Shown here piece after piece: positions 8,134 to 18,300 of a DNA stretch of 64,000 nucleotides. A model generated the notes under the pieces. It was not told the DNA's origin. It made no database searches and saw only the letters and a program-made list of their open reading frames with translations. Each line of letters opens with the position of its first letter. Positions within the stretch are counted from its first letter, which is position 1. The position numbers and the translations under genes are program-made. The stretch lies in the NCBI GenBank assembly GCA_002747395.1, contig PDPE01000028.1, forward strand, positions 95,623 to 159,622, given 5' to 3'. Source of the stretch: Pseudomonadota bacterium. GTDB lineage: Bacteria; Pseudomonadota; Gammaproteobacteria; Pseudomonadales; Oleiphilaceae.

Positions 8134-8766
8134 ATGAATTTCATCGAAGAATCCCGGGCCATCGATCGCTGGATTTCACACAAGGTAAAACAGCTGGCAT
8201 TTCCACAAACCTGTCGCAACAGGGTCTCGGTGGGGTTGCTGCACTACAGTCTTGAACTGCAGACCGCATTTTTTCTTTTGGTGGAAAACCGGCTGATCGG
8301 TTCTGCCTATGCACTGATGCGCCCCATTTACGAATCTTATGTCAGAGCCTGCTGGCTCCACCTGGTCGCGACGGACGAAGACCTGGAACATTTCAAAAAA
8401 GACAACGCCTACCGCATCAAGAACCCGGCAACAGGTAAATGGAACAACCGCTCTTTTGACCAGATTATTCAGGATCTGGAACAAATTGACAACCGGTTCG
8501 TGGACACCATAGCCACGATCAAACAAAAAAACTGGAAAGTGATGAACAGCCTGATCCACGGAGGCGCAGAGCAAATCTACCGCCGTATCTCCGGAGAAAC
8601 CATACAGGGAGTTCAAGCGGAAGCCGATGAGTTACGCAGAGTCAGCGGGTTTGTTTCTTCTATCGCATTGCTGTCCGCTCTGGAGCTTGCAAAAATCGCT
8701 GAAAATAACTCCTTTGCCAAAGAGGTTGTAGAGAGACTCACCAGAAGATCCGAGACCGGGGAGTGA
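8134..8766 (+). CDS. All-alpha hypothetical protein, HEPN-like
   Basis: 210 aa, predominantly helical, with no signal peptide or membrane helix. The segments SAYALMRPIYESYVRACWL (residues ~57-75) and SLIHGG (residues ~137-142) resemble DUF5677/DUF6988-type HEPN-fold proteins, some of which are RNases or defence-linked. The typical R-x4-6-H active-site pair is not obvious, so I do not assign activity. It is divergent from the RND gene and upstream of glgC. A 7-bp hairpin (8901-8924) lies between it and glgC. Confidence 0.6.
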   Translation: MNFIEESRAIDRWISHKVKQLAFPQTCRNRVSVGLLHYSLELQTAFFLLVENRLIGSAYALMRPIYESYVRACWLHLVATDEDLEHFKKDNAYRIKNPATGKWNNRSFDQIIQDLEQIDNRFVDTIATIKQKNWKVMNSLIHGGAEQIYRRISGETIQGVQAEADELRRVSGFVSSIALLSALELAKIAENNSFAKEVVERLTRRSETGE

Positions 8767-9008
8767 TTGTGAACCTGACAGGATGCTTGCACCCGGGACA
8801 ACTTCTTTGTATAACGAAAATCTCTCAACCGTAACAACCGTAATATTACTATCATATTTGCCCGCTAGCATTCGGTGACAGGATACCTTGTTACCCTTCC
8901 GGGTTGCCAGAAAGAGAGCAACCCTGTTAGTTCTGTGCACTTTCTGATTGCCAGACTGTGCTTACCGTCCCGGATACCGATAGCGGGCACATCGCCAGGA
9001 ATAAAACA

Positions 9009-10307
9009 ATGTCAGATTTTGCAAGTTACACGCATGGCACAGCTTACAAACGAATCAGGGATAGTAACGCGGTAGATGGAACCCAGGCAATCATACTCGC
9101 TGGTGGCAGCGGCTCTCGACTGAAATCCCTGACCCGATGGCATTCGAAGCCAGCCGTTCCCTTTGGAGGCAAATACAAAAGTATCGACTTTCCCCTGTCA
9201 AATTGCATCAACTCCAAAATTCGCAAAATTTCTATCCTGACCCAGTACAAGTCACACTCTCTGAACATGCATATTAACCAGGGCTGGAATTTCCTGAAGC
9301 CTGAACTGGGGGAGTTTATCGACCTGGTTCCTGCCCAGCAGCGAGTCAGGGAAGACTGGTATCAGGGCACCGCCGATGCGGTATACCAGTGTATGGACAT
9401 CATTCGCGAGCATTCTCCAAAACTGGTACTGATCCTCGCGGGCGATCACATCTACAAAATGGACTACGGCCGTATGATCCATGAACATCTCGATAGCGGC
9501 GCCGAAATGACGATAGGCTGTATCGAGGTCGACCTGAAGGAAGCGAAGCAGTTTGGTGTACTCTCGGCCGATTACAAAAACAACGTGATCGAGTTTACCG
9601 AAAAGCCTGCAAACCCCAATCCCTGTGCTCATAACCCGGGAAAAGCACTCGCTTCCATGGGGATTTATGTATTTCATTCAGATTTTCTTTACGACCAACT
9701 GGCCAAAGATGCCTCAAGCCAGACTTCCAGCCACGACTTCGGCAAGGACATTATTCCGGGATTGATTGGCAACACGCATGTCAATGCCTATTGCTTTAGA
9801 GATGACGAAACCGGAGAGCCGGGCTACTGGAGAGATGTGGGCACAATCGATGCCTATTATGAAGCCAACATGGCCCTGTGTGATGTTACACCACCTTTGA
9901 ATTTATACGACAAAACATGGCCCATCATGTCCTATCAGGAGCAACTCCCGCCTGCCAAATTTGTTTTCAATGATCCGGGCAGAAGAGGTAGTGCCAATGA
10001 CTCCCTGATTTCTTCGGGCTGTATCATTTCCGGAAGCACGGTGGATCGTTGCCTGGTCTTTAATAACGTGAGAGTCAACAGCTTTGGCGAGTTAAAGGAC
10101 TCGGTCATTCTGCCTAATGTCGTGATCGGTCGAAATTGCAAAATTCAAAAAGCCATTATTGACAGGGATTGCAATATCCCCTCCGGCACCACCATCGGCT
10201 TCGACATCAATGAGGATAGAAAGCGTTTCTATGTATCCGAAAACGGAATTGTACTGGTGTCAGCAGAAATGCTGGATGGGAAGCCCGGTAACGCCGCTGA
10301 CCTGTGA
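9009..10307 (+). CDS. glgC: Glucose-1-phosphate adenylyltransferase
   Basis: 432 aa, normal for GlgC. It makes ADP-glucose, the glucosyl donor for glycogen. The nucleotide-binding motif ILAGGSGSRLKSLT lies at residues ~30-43, followed by KPAVPFGGKYKSIDFPLSNC, GTADAVYQ and LAGDHIYKMDY; the C-terminus forms left-handed beta-helix repeats. AGGA lies 9 nt before the ATG at 9009; a longer frame from 8958 lacks a convincing start. No glycogen synthase or branching enzyme is adjacent, so glgC stands apart from any glg operon. Confidence 0.95.
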   Translation: MSDFASYTHGTAYKRIRDSNAVDGTQAIILAGGSGSRLKSLTRWHSKPAVPFGGKYKSIDFPLSNCINSKIRKISILTQYKSHSLNMHINQGWNFLKPELGEFIDLVPAQQRVREDWYQGTADAVYQCMDIIREHSPKLVLILAGDHIYKMDYGRMIHEHLDSGAEMTIGCIEVDLKEAKQFGVLSADYKNNVIEFTEKPANPNPCAHNPGKALASMGIYVFHSDFLYDQLAKDASSQTSSHDFGKDIIPGLIGNTHVNAYCFRDDETGEPGYWRDVGTIDAYYEANMALCDVTPPLNLYDKTWPIMSYQEQLPPAKFVFNDPGRRGSANDSLISSGCIISGSTVDRCLVFNNVRVNSFGELKDSVILPNVVIGRNCKIQKAIIDRDCNIPSGTTIGFDINEDRKRFYVSENGIVLVSAEMLDGKPGNAADL

Positions 10308-10339
10308 GGTTACTTGCGCGTGTGCCGCCAAACCCCGGG

Positions 10340-10355
10340 GCTCCGCTCCCGGAGC
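10340..10355. terminator. GC-rich hairpin between convergent genes
   Basis: GCTCCG (10340-10345) pairs with CGGAGC (10350-10355) in a very GC-rich 90-bp gap between glgC and the HD-GYP gene. No U-run is seen on either strand, so a bidirectional terminator is only suggested. Confidence 0.3.
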
Positions 10356-10397
10356 GCCACTCTGGGCCGCCCCCCTGCAAAGCCTCTTGAGACAGAA

Positions 10398-11621
10398 TTA
10401 TAAAAAGTCCCCTACCTTGATGTTTAGCTCCCCGGTGTCAACGGTACCCACAATCTCTTCTGTTGTGCGGCCAGAGGACATATCCAGCACATAGGGATTG
10501 AGGTAGTGGTTGTGCCTGACATTGTAAAAAACCCGAAGAATCGGACGTTTGGGGTGTATCGGGTTGGCTTCAATCACCACACCGGCACAACCGGTATCCA
10601 ATTCAACCACAGTGCCCACAGGGTAAATACTGACACAGCGAATAAAGGAATAAACCAGATCCTTATCGAGATGAAACACACTCCAATCGATCAGTTTTTT
10701 CAACGCCTCGTTAGGTGACACGCCCTTGTGATACACCCGATCTGCCGTAATGGCGTCATACACATCGACAATGGCTGCCATTCTGCCGTACCGGCAGATA
10801 TCCTGACCCTTCAGATTCCTCGGATAGCCCGAACCGTCAAGCCGCTCATGGTGCAGAACGCAAACTGTTCGAGCCACATCCGGCAAGCCTTCTGTCTGAC
10901 TCAATACCTGCTCACCATAAACAACATGCCGCTTCATCTCCTCCCATTCATCATCTTCCAGCCTTCCCGGCTTGTTGAGCACCTCGTCGGGAACCAGAAT
11001 TTTACCAATATCATGCAGAATTCCAGCTGTAACCAGTTCCGCGATCCGGGTACGATCATATTTCATCGAGCGGGCGAAAAGACCCAGTAATATACCCACA
11101 TTGACGGAGTGCTCCAGCAAGTAGCTGTCTTTCTCACGAATGCGGGACAAACAGGATAACGCATTGACATTCCGATCAAGAGAGTCCGTGAGTTCATCCG
11201 CCATATTGGAAATGACCCGGGCATCGACTCCCTTGCCATTTTTCACATTATCCAGCACCCCTCCTATCAACTCTTTCGCATGGGAATGCAGTTTCCCGGC
11301 CCGCTCCCGCTCCTCTTTCAAAGAGGTTGTGGGGCGCATACTTGCTGCGACTCCGCTTTGTCGTGCCTTTTTTGCCTGCCGATTCTGATGAGGCGGCATA
11401 CTGACTGTGTGGCCGCCGAGCCCTTCCTGGCCGGCAGAATCTATCCCTTTTTCGGTATCAATATAGACAAAATCCTCACCAAGCTTTTTAATTTTCTCTA
11501 TCGTATCGGCGCTTTTTATTACCCCTTTGCGAACAGTGGCACCAGCCGGAATCCAATCGTTATTGGCCTCCGCGATGTACATGCCCACAGCGAGCTGATT
11601 GATCGCAATTTTTTTGATCAA
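10398..11621 (-). CDS. HD-GYP domain cyclic-di-GMP phosphodiesterase
   Basis: 407 aa cytoplasmic protein with an N-terminal DUF3391 domain (INQLAVGMYIAEA to VYIDTEK, residues ~8-60), a variable Ser/Lys-rich linker and an HD-GYP domain (residues ~165-345). Metal and signature residues are present: HSVNVG, GILHDIGK, HH, and HERLDGSGYP. It should hydrolyse c-di-GMP. The frame begins at TTG 11636 directly after a stop, but GGAG lies 9 nt before a second TTG at 11621, giving MIKKIAINQLAVGMY, which I prefer. No receiver domain is present. Confidence 0.88.
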   Translation of the reverse strand: MIKKIAINQLAVGMYIAEANNDWIPAGATVRKGVIKSADTIEKIKKLGEDFVYIDTEKGIDSAGQEGLGGHTVSMPPHQNRQAKKARQSGVAASMRPTTSLKEERERAGKLHSHAKELIGGVLDNVKNGKGVDARVISNMADELTDSLDRNVNALSCLSRIREKDSYLLEHSVNVGILLGLFARSMKYDRTRIAELVTAGILHDIGKILVPDEVLNKPGRLEDDEWEEMKRHVVYGEQVLSQTEGLPDVARTVCVLHHERLDGSGYPRNLKGQDICRYGRMAAIVDVYDAITADRVYHKGVSPNEALKKLIDWSVFHLDKDLVYSFIRCVSIYPVGTVVELDTGCAGVVIEANPIHPKRPILRVFYNVRHNHYLNPYVLDMSSGRTTEEIVGTVDTGELNIKVGDFL

Positions 11622-11819
11622 GTCAAGTTTCTCCAATCATATCGAAAGCCCGAACCATAGCCTTAGAGTCTGGTTCACAATGATTTGACGGGTAAGCTCC
11701 TATCAGTTTTTTCTCACAATCCGGCTTGATGTGTAAAGAAGCAACCTGACAGGGCATTCTTGTCCAGTCACTGTGAAATAACGATGTATTTCGACTCCTG
11801 CTCCGGGCCAATTCATAAC

Positions 11820-11934
11820 CAAAAGACAGTAAAAGGCAGGGGTTGGCAGGTTGCACGAGGAACACCTGCTCAACCGGGAGTGAACATACTCTGATGGCCA
11901 GGCAAGCTTTACAACACGCGTGCCTGGCTTTTTT
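11820..11934 (+). ncRNA. Candidate orphan small RNA with intrinsic terminator
   Basis: The two flanking genes run leftward, yet a classic intrinsic terminator points right: GCCAGGCA (11897-11904), GCCAGGCA complement TGCCTGGC (11921-11928), then six T. Just upstream a strong hairpin pairs 11841-11851 with 11864-11875 (one bulged base) and shows AGGA in its 12-nt loop, as in RsmA/CsrA-binding RNAs. A weak promoter (TTCGAC 11790-11795, CATAAC 11814-11819, 18-nt spacer) would start a ~110-nt RNA. No family match is recognised. Confidence 0.4.
11897..11934 (+). terminator. Intrinsic terminator, rightward
   Basis: An 8-bp perfect stem (11897-11904 with 11921-11928) is followed by TTTTTT. Read leftward it lacks a U-run after the stem, so it does not serve ppdK. 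No rightward protein gene precedes it. Confidence 0.65.
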
Positions 11935-11969
11935 CACCAGCGACCAATACTACTCGCTCGCCACGCAGA

Positions 11970-14711
11970 TCAGTCGTTCTGCTTGTCCTTTAATGCCGCG
12001 TGAGCAGCAGCAAGACGGGCCACCGGAACCCGATACGGCGAGCAAGACACATAATCAAGACCAATTCGATGACAGAAATCGATACTTCTCGGATCACCGC
12101 CATGCTCTCCACAAATACCGATATTCAGCTCGGGATTAACTGATCGTCCTCTTTGTGTCGCCAATTGCATCAGGCTGCCCACCCCTTTCTGATCAAGGGT
12201 GTCAAACGGGCTGTCCTCCAACAGGCCTCGCTCCATGTAGTGCACCAGGAATCCGGCTTCGGCATCGTCTCTCGATACCCCGAACGTCATCTGGGTCAGG
12301 TCATTGGTACCAAATGAGAAGAACTGGGCCACTTCGGCCAACTCATCTGCGGTAATCGCCGCTCTTGGAATTTCGATCATGGTTCCGAATTCATAATTCA
12401 GCTCCACCTTGTGCTCGGACAGCACAGATTTGGCCTCCTCTTCCAGAATTTCTTTTTCCAGTTTCAACTCATTGATGTGGCTGACCAGAGGGATCATAAT
12501 CTTCGGTCTGACATCGACACCGGATTTTTTACAGTTCACGGCCGCTTCAAAAATGGCCCTTACCTGCATACGGACGATTTCAGGATAGACGATACCAAGA
12601 CGCACACCCCTTGTACCCAGCATGGGGTTAGACTCTCCCAATGCTTCCACACGCGTCAGGAACTCTTCTTCCACCCGCAGTTTATCCAGATGAGCATTGA
12701 GCTGATCCAGTTCACCGGCGTGCTGCATCTTCATTTTCAGATCAGTGATGTCATGCACCAGTTCTTCGTAGGATGGCAAAAACTCGTGCAAAGGTGGATC
12801 AAGCAGTCGAATTACTACCGGATCTCCTCCCATCACTTTGAACAAGCCTTCAAAGTCGCCACGCTGAAGCGGGAACAGCTCGGCCAGCGCCGCTTTTCTC
12901 TCACTCAACTCTTTCGCCATAATCATTTTCTGAACGACAGGCAAACGGCTGGTTTCAAAGAACATGTGCTCGGTACGGCACAAACCAATACCCTGGGCTC
13001 CATAGGATTTCGCTTTTTGCGCATCTCTCGGATAGTCCGAGTTGGCCCAAACCTGAAGACGCCTGATTTCATCCGCCCAACCCAGAAGTTTCGATAGCTC
13101 GGAGTTTTCCAGGGAAGGAACAACAGTAGGAATCTGCCCCTGGAAGAAGGTACCATTGGTACCGTCAAGTGATACCCAGTCACCCTCATGAAGAGTGACA
13201 TCATTCAGTGAGATCGTTCTTTCCGTCCAATCGAACGTGAGGTCTTCCACACCCACCACTGCCGGCTTGCCAAACTGACGGGCAACCAGCGCCGCGTGAC
13301 TGGTTCGGCCACCCCGGCTGGTCATAATACCCTGGGATGCCAACATTCCGTGCACATCATCCGGCTTGGTTTCAGGGCGCACCATAATCACCGGCTCACC
13401 ACTCTTGCTCCATTTTTCGGCAATATCCGCATCCATTGCCACCTTACCTACCGCGGCACCCGGGGAAACATTCAACCCTTTGCCCCAAACCGTTGCTTCC
13501 TTTACGGCATTCGGGTCAAGCTGCGGGTGCAGGAAAAAATCGATCTGATTTGGCTGTACCCGATTCACCGCTTCTTCTTTGGTGATCATACCTTCTTCGA
13601 CCATGTCAACGGCAATTTTTACTTCCGCCTGGGCAGTACGCTTGCCATCTCTTGTCTGCAACAACCAGAGTTTACCCTGCTCTACAGTAAACTCCATGTC
13701 CTGCATATTTCGAGCATGCTTCTCCAGCTTGGATGCAATATCGGCAAACTCCTTGTAGATGGCCGGCATTTCATCTTTCAGTTCATCCATCGTCTGGGTG
13801 ATTCGAATACCGGCAACCACGTCCTCACCCTGGGCATTGAACAGGAAGTCCCCTTCAATCACGTTCTCCCCGGTGGAAGCGTTTCGAGACATGGCTACAC
13901 CGGTCAGGGAATCACTTCCCATGTTACCGAATACCATGGTTTGAATATTGACGGCGGTTCCCAGGTCATGCCTGATTCCGGCTGCATTCCGATAGTCAAT
14001 GGCTCGTTTGCCGTTCCAGCTCTTGAATACCGCCTCGGTAGCCAGCTTCAATTGCTCAAACGGATCTGCCGGAAAAGGGCTTCCGGTGTAGGTTTGATAA
14101 ATTTCCTTGAAATGAGTCGTGACCAGTTGCCAGTCTTCTGCCGACAAATCGGAATCCGAGACTACTCCCCTTTCCTTGCGCTTGGCCGTGATCACTGCTT
14201 CAAACACTTCATCCGGCACTTCCATTACCACGCTGCCGAACATTTGCACCAAACGACGATAAAGGTCGTAAACAAACCGGGCATCACCACTCTTTTCGAT
14301 CATGCCCCTGACCACATCGTCATTGAGCCCAATGTTCAATATGGTATCCATCATACCCGGCATGGAAAACTTGGCACCGGAACGGCAGGAGACCAGCAAC
14401 GGGTTTTGCGAGTCACCAAATTTCTTTCCGGTTGCCGCTTCTGTGGCAGCTATGGCGGCAAGCTCTTGCTCCCACATACCTTCCGGAAACTGCTCTCCTG
14501 CTGCCAGGTAAGCATTACAGGCTTCAGTGGTCACGGTAAACCCCGGTGGTACGGGTATATCAAGCCGGGTCATATCCGCCAGGTTGGCCCCTTTTCCTCC
14601 GAGCAAAGAGCGCACCGCATCCCAGTCTTTGGTATGGGCTTCGACCTTGTCCAGATCAGAGTATAAATAAACGTAGGTGGTATCAGAAGATTGGTTGGAA
14701 GGACTATTCAT
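11970..14711 (-). CDS. ppdK: Pyruvate, phosphate dikinase
   Basis: 913 aa, in the usual range. It interconverts pyruvate + ATP + Pi with PEP + AMP + PPi. Order of domains: N-terminal ATP-grasp-like nucleotide domain with LLGGKGANLADM and SCRSGAKFSMPGMMDTILNIG; the central phosphohistidine domain with GGRTSHAALVARQFGKPAVVG, whose His in TSHA is phosphorylated; and the C-terminal PEP/pyruvate barrel with GTRGVRLG and the Cys loop GICGEHGGDP. The ATG at 14711 gives a complete N-terminus. No PPDK regulatory protein (DUF299) gene is adjacent. It may work in gluconeogenesis or PPi-linked glycolysis. Confidence 0.95.
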   Translation of the reverse strand: MNSPSNQSSDTTYVYLYSDLDKVEAHTKDWDAVRSLLGGKGANLADMTRLDIPVPPGFTVTTEACNAYLAAGEQFPEGMWEQELAAIAATEAATGKKFGDSQNPLLVSCRSGAKFSMPGMMDTILNIGLNDDVVRGMIEKSGDARFVYDLYRRLVQMFGSVVMEVPDEVFEAVITAKRKERGVVSDSDLSAEDWQLVTTHFKEIYQTYTGSPFPADPFEQLKLATEAVFKSWNGKRAIDYRNAAGIRHDLGTAVNIQTMVFGNMGSDSLTGVAMSRNASTGENVIEGDFLFNAQGEDVVAGIRITQTMDELKDEMPAIYKEFADIASKLEKHARNMQDMEFTVEQGKLWLLQTRDGKRTAQAEVKIAVDMVEEGMITKEEAVNRVQPNQIDFFLHPQLDPNAVKEATVWGKGLNVSPGAAVGKVAMDADIAEKWSKSGEPVIMVRPETKPDDVHGMLASQGIMTSRGGRTSHAALVARQFGKPAVVGVEDLTFDWTERTISLNDVTLHEGDWVSLDGTNGTFFQGQIPTVVPSLENSELSKLLGWADEIRRLQVWANSDYPRDAQKAKSYGAQGIGLCRTEHMFFETSRLPVVQKMIMAKELSERKAALAELFPLQRGDFEGLFKVMGGDPVVIRLLDPPLHEFLPSYEELVHDITDLKMKMQHAGELDQLNAHLDKLRVEEEFLTRVEALGESNPMLGTRGVRLGIVYPEIVRMQVRAIFEAAVNCKKSGVDVRPKIMIPLVSHINELKLEKEILEEEAKSVLSEHKVELNYEFGTMIEIPRAAITADELAEVAQFFSFGTNDLTQMTFGVSRDDAEAGFLVHYMERGLLEDSPFDTLDQKGVGSLMQLATQRGRSVNPELNIGICGEHGGDPRSIDFCHRIGLDYVSCSPYRVPVARLAAAHAALKDKQND

Positions 14712-14740
14712 CAGGGGCTGTTCTCCGTTTTTTTCCGGTT

Positions 14741-14797
14741 ATTTGATTGATTAACTGTTTTATTGATTAATTGTTTTATTGATTAACTGATTGATTG
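14741..14797. repeat. AT-rich tandem repeat upstream of ppdK
   Basis: Two 16-bp copies of TGTTTTATTGATTAA plus one base (14756-14771 and 14772-14787) are flanked by partial copies. The leftward strand carries one exact match to the IHF consensus WATCAANNNNTTR at 14796-14784, so DNA bending at the ppdK promoter is possible. The rest of the 590-bp gap up to 15301 is AT-rich, with a short palindrome near 14920 and no clear gene. Confidence 0.5.
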
Positions 14798-15301
14798 ACA
14801 GACCATTTTTCAGTTTTTAAATCCATTGTCAGATTTTTCAGGTTGGTTGCAAGTATTCATACAAGGCTAAATAACGACCTGGCACCAAACAAAACAGGAT
14901 TCGGGTTGAAGGTAATATAGTTCAACTATGCCTGGCTACAAGAGAAGATTAAAAAAAAGTAACCAAATACACAAAAAATTCATATTCAGTCAAAAAAACA
15001 GCTCCACTTTAACCAATTACCCATATAAATCAAAGTAGTACACCAGAATTAAAAACTAACACTCTATTAAGAATCTTCCCTTACAAGCTCTTTCAATGAA
15101 CATGAACCTGGGGCCTCCTCTATCCGGCGACCCCCTTATTATTGCACACTGCGAGGTGTGGAACTCTTTGATTTAAAAACAATTAATGACAGGAGTGCCA
15201 CTCTTTGGGGAGGAAACTGTAACAGAGATATCGTACTCCATACAAAAAAGCCGGGGCCGTTTATCCAAAAAGACAATGAAGACTTAAAAGAGGAATTCAA
15301 A

Positions 15302-18300
15302 ATGATGTACCGTTTCAAGACCAAAACGGGCGCATACAGAAATTGGCCCCTGCTTTTTTCAACCGCTCGCTGTTTCGCTACACTGTTTTTTCTCCTGGTT
15401 GGCAGCCTCGCAAGCGCGGGCTCAATTCAGTTGACACTGACCGACGCACTCACACAAAACACCATCAACAATCAGCGGGTAGATGCCTGGCTGATCGACT
15501 CTTCCGGCAAAAAACACTGGAAAGCAAAATCGACAAGCAACGACGCAGGCCTTGCCTCGTTTGAGCTGGACGATTTACCCCCGGGCGCTGTCTACAAGTT
15601 TTATGCCAGGGTATTCAGCAAATTTCGTTCAGAACTGGTTGTACAACAATCTTCGGCCAACCAGATATGGCCGATTGGCTCATTCAAGGCGAGAATTATC
15701 AATGGCACAGTTGCCAGTGACACCTCCAACGGTCAAGCTGTACTGAGTAACACCAATGTGTATATTCAGTATCGGACAGACAATGGCAAGTTCAAGTGGT
15801 TTGCCAGCATCCAAAGCGATGAAAATGGCGATATCAGAGCCGACTTGCCGGGACTGGGCAATGGCACAGTCTATCGGCTTTACGCCAGGAGTCCGGCCAA
15901 TGGTCAGACCAAATACAGCGATCCTCTTGACGACACCAGCCCCTATACCTTTACGGTCGGTAACCTGCCACTGACAGTGATGGTGACTGACAACGAAACA
16001 GGGCAACCTGTCCCGAACACCAAAATCACAGCTTATGAACGGCTGAGTGATGGCTCTTCAAAATGGGCAGCCAGCCTGAAAACCAATGAATCAGGTATTG
16101 TTGTTTTTGACCTTGACGGGCTGGGCAAAAAACGAAGTTACTACCTGAAGGCAAAGGTATTCAATCAATTCACGGCTCACTCAGCCCGAATCAGCTCCCC
16201 TCAAAATTACCACTGGAAGCTGGGTTCCTTTATCATTCACGTACTGAACGGCAACCATTCGCCTGCCAGCCCACTGCAAAATCAGGAAATCTACATTGAG
16301 CACCTGAAAGAAAACGGGAAATTTGGCTGGTTTGGTAAAGCCACGACCGATGATCAGGGAAAACTCAAACTTGACCTGCCGGAAACAGCCAACGGACAGG
16401 TGTACCGGTTAAGAGCAAAAAGCCCGCTGGATGGCAGCTATAAATACAGCGCTGAAATCAAACAGCCCGGCACCTGGAATTTCAAGGTAGGCAACCTTCC
16501 ATTGCTGGTCAAACTGTCAGATCAGGCAACAGGAAATGCGCTGGAAGGAATCGATGTAACAGTCTATGAGTTACTGGAAAACGGGGAAAAAACCTGGCGT
16601 ACACACAAATCGACAGATGCCAACGGCAGCTTGGCATTTGACCTGGACGGACTCGGTTCCGGTCGCCGCTATTTTCTGAAAGCCAGGGTTTACAACCGGA
16701 ACTATGTAGAGTCAAAAGTGCTGACAACAACCGAGCCCTTTGAATGGAAGTTCGGCAAGGTGCAGATCAGCGTTCTCAATGGCAATATCCAACCACCTGC
16801 CCCAATTGGCAACTACGAAATCATCATTGAAAAGAAAAAATCCAACGGCAAATTCCGCTCGCACACAAAAGCAGTCAGCGACGCAACCGGTATGGTTAAA
16901 ATCGATTTGCCCGGGCTTGGTGAAGGAAGTGTCTACCGATTCAAAGGCAAAAGTCTGGCTGATGGCAGATACAAAACCAGTGACGAAATCAGCAGCAATG
17001 GCCACCATGATTTTGTTATCGGCAATTTACCCCTCCTCGTCACCTTTACCAATGACGAAGGGGGTAAGGCCTTGAGCGGGCTTGATGTCACAGCCTTTGA
17101 ACTGCTCGCTGATGGCTCAAAAAAACGGGTCACACAGAAGACCACCGACAGCAACGGTCTGCTCACTATGGATCTGGATGGCCTGGATTCCGGCAGAAAG
17201 TACATTCTTAAAACCAGGGCATTCAATGATTTCGAGTACCGCTCTGCTCCTTTTTCCTCTCCCGGCAAATACACGATCAGACTTGGCACTGTTCGAGCGC
17301 AGGTAATGGACGGGAGCAAGCAGCCACCCACGCCGCTTGTGGAGACAAAAATCTATATCGACAAACTTGAAAAGGAAGGCAAATACAAGCGGTTTGGACG
17401 GGCCTATACCGACGATGCAGGAATGCTGAGAATTGATCTGCCCGGGGTCGAGAGCGGAACCCTTTACCGATTGTCCGCACCCAGCCCCTCATCGGGAGAG
17501 ACCAAATACAGCGACCCCATTGCCAACCCCGGAAATCACAGTTTTGTCGTAGGTAACCCGGCGGTAAATGTCACACTGATCAATGCCATGTCCGGCCAGA
17601 GAATCCCGAACAAGAAACTCGCCGTTTATCGGGTGAATGATGATGGTTCACATTCCCGGGTCACCGGAAAAAAAACCGATAGCAACGGACGGGCAGTGTT
17701 TGACCTGGACAATGTCGGAGAAAACACAAACTACTTCCTGAAAGCGCACCCGTTCAATGGCGGCTACACCCACAGCGACCCGATAACGCACTACGGCAAC
17801 TTTGACTTCAGAGTTGGAACTGTACCTGTTACATTGGTCAACAGTGAAAACGACAATCCAATCCCCAACAAAAAAGTGACCGCCTTTGCCATCAAGCCGG
17901 ATGGGTCACTCGAGTGGCGCAAATCGGCCAAAACCGACAGTCAGGGGCAAATCATTTTTGACCTGGAAGGATTGCGTGACGGAACCAGGTTTATCTTGAA
18001 AGCCAGTCACCCTTTTGGCCGGCGAGGCTATTACTACAGTGGCGTTATCCAGTCTGAAGGGGCTTTCCTGTTTGCCGTAACCGAAGGTGAAACAGGCCAG
18101 CCGGACACCGAGTTCCCTGAACTGACCATTACTTCACCCGCTTCTGGCAGTTCGGTACCTGCTCGTGGTTTCATTGTTACCGGCACCGCTGCCGATAACA
18201 GGCGCATAGACAGAATCGTTGCCAGCATTCGCTCCGGCGAAATGGATGCGGTGACAAGCACTGCGGAATATAATGCCACCACGGGCGAATGGTCACTCAC

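Noticed and set aside
11623..11757. Leftward 44-aa ORF (start ATG 11757) ending just before the HD-GYP start, suggestive of a coupled leader peptide.
   Set aside because: No convincing ribosome binding site and no family pattern; the same DNA better fits the leader and possible antisense RNA.
11640..11960. Possible c-di-GMP riboswitch in the HD-GYP leader.
   Set aside because: The leftward strand shows none of the conserved GEMM sequence blocks.
13296..14666. A 456-aa rightward frame opposite ppdK.
   Set aside because: Antisense to a highly conserved PPDK; Cys/His-rich composition and lack of any motif show a shadow frame.
15158..15301. 48-aa N-terminal extension of the DUF1800 protein.
   Set aside because: It would put the signal peptide inside the chain, and a good ribosome binding site stands before ATG 15302.
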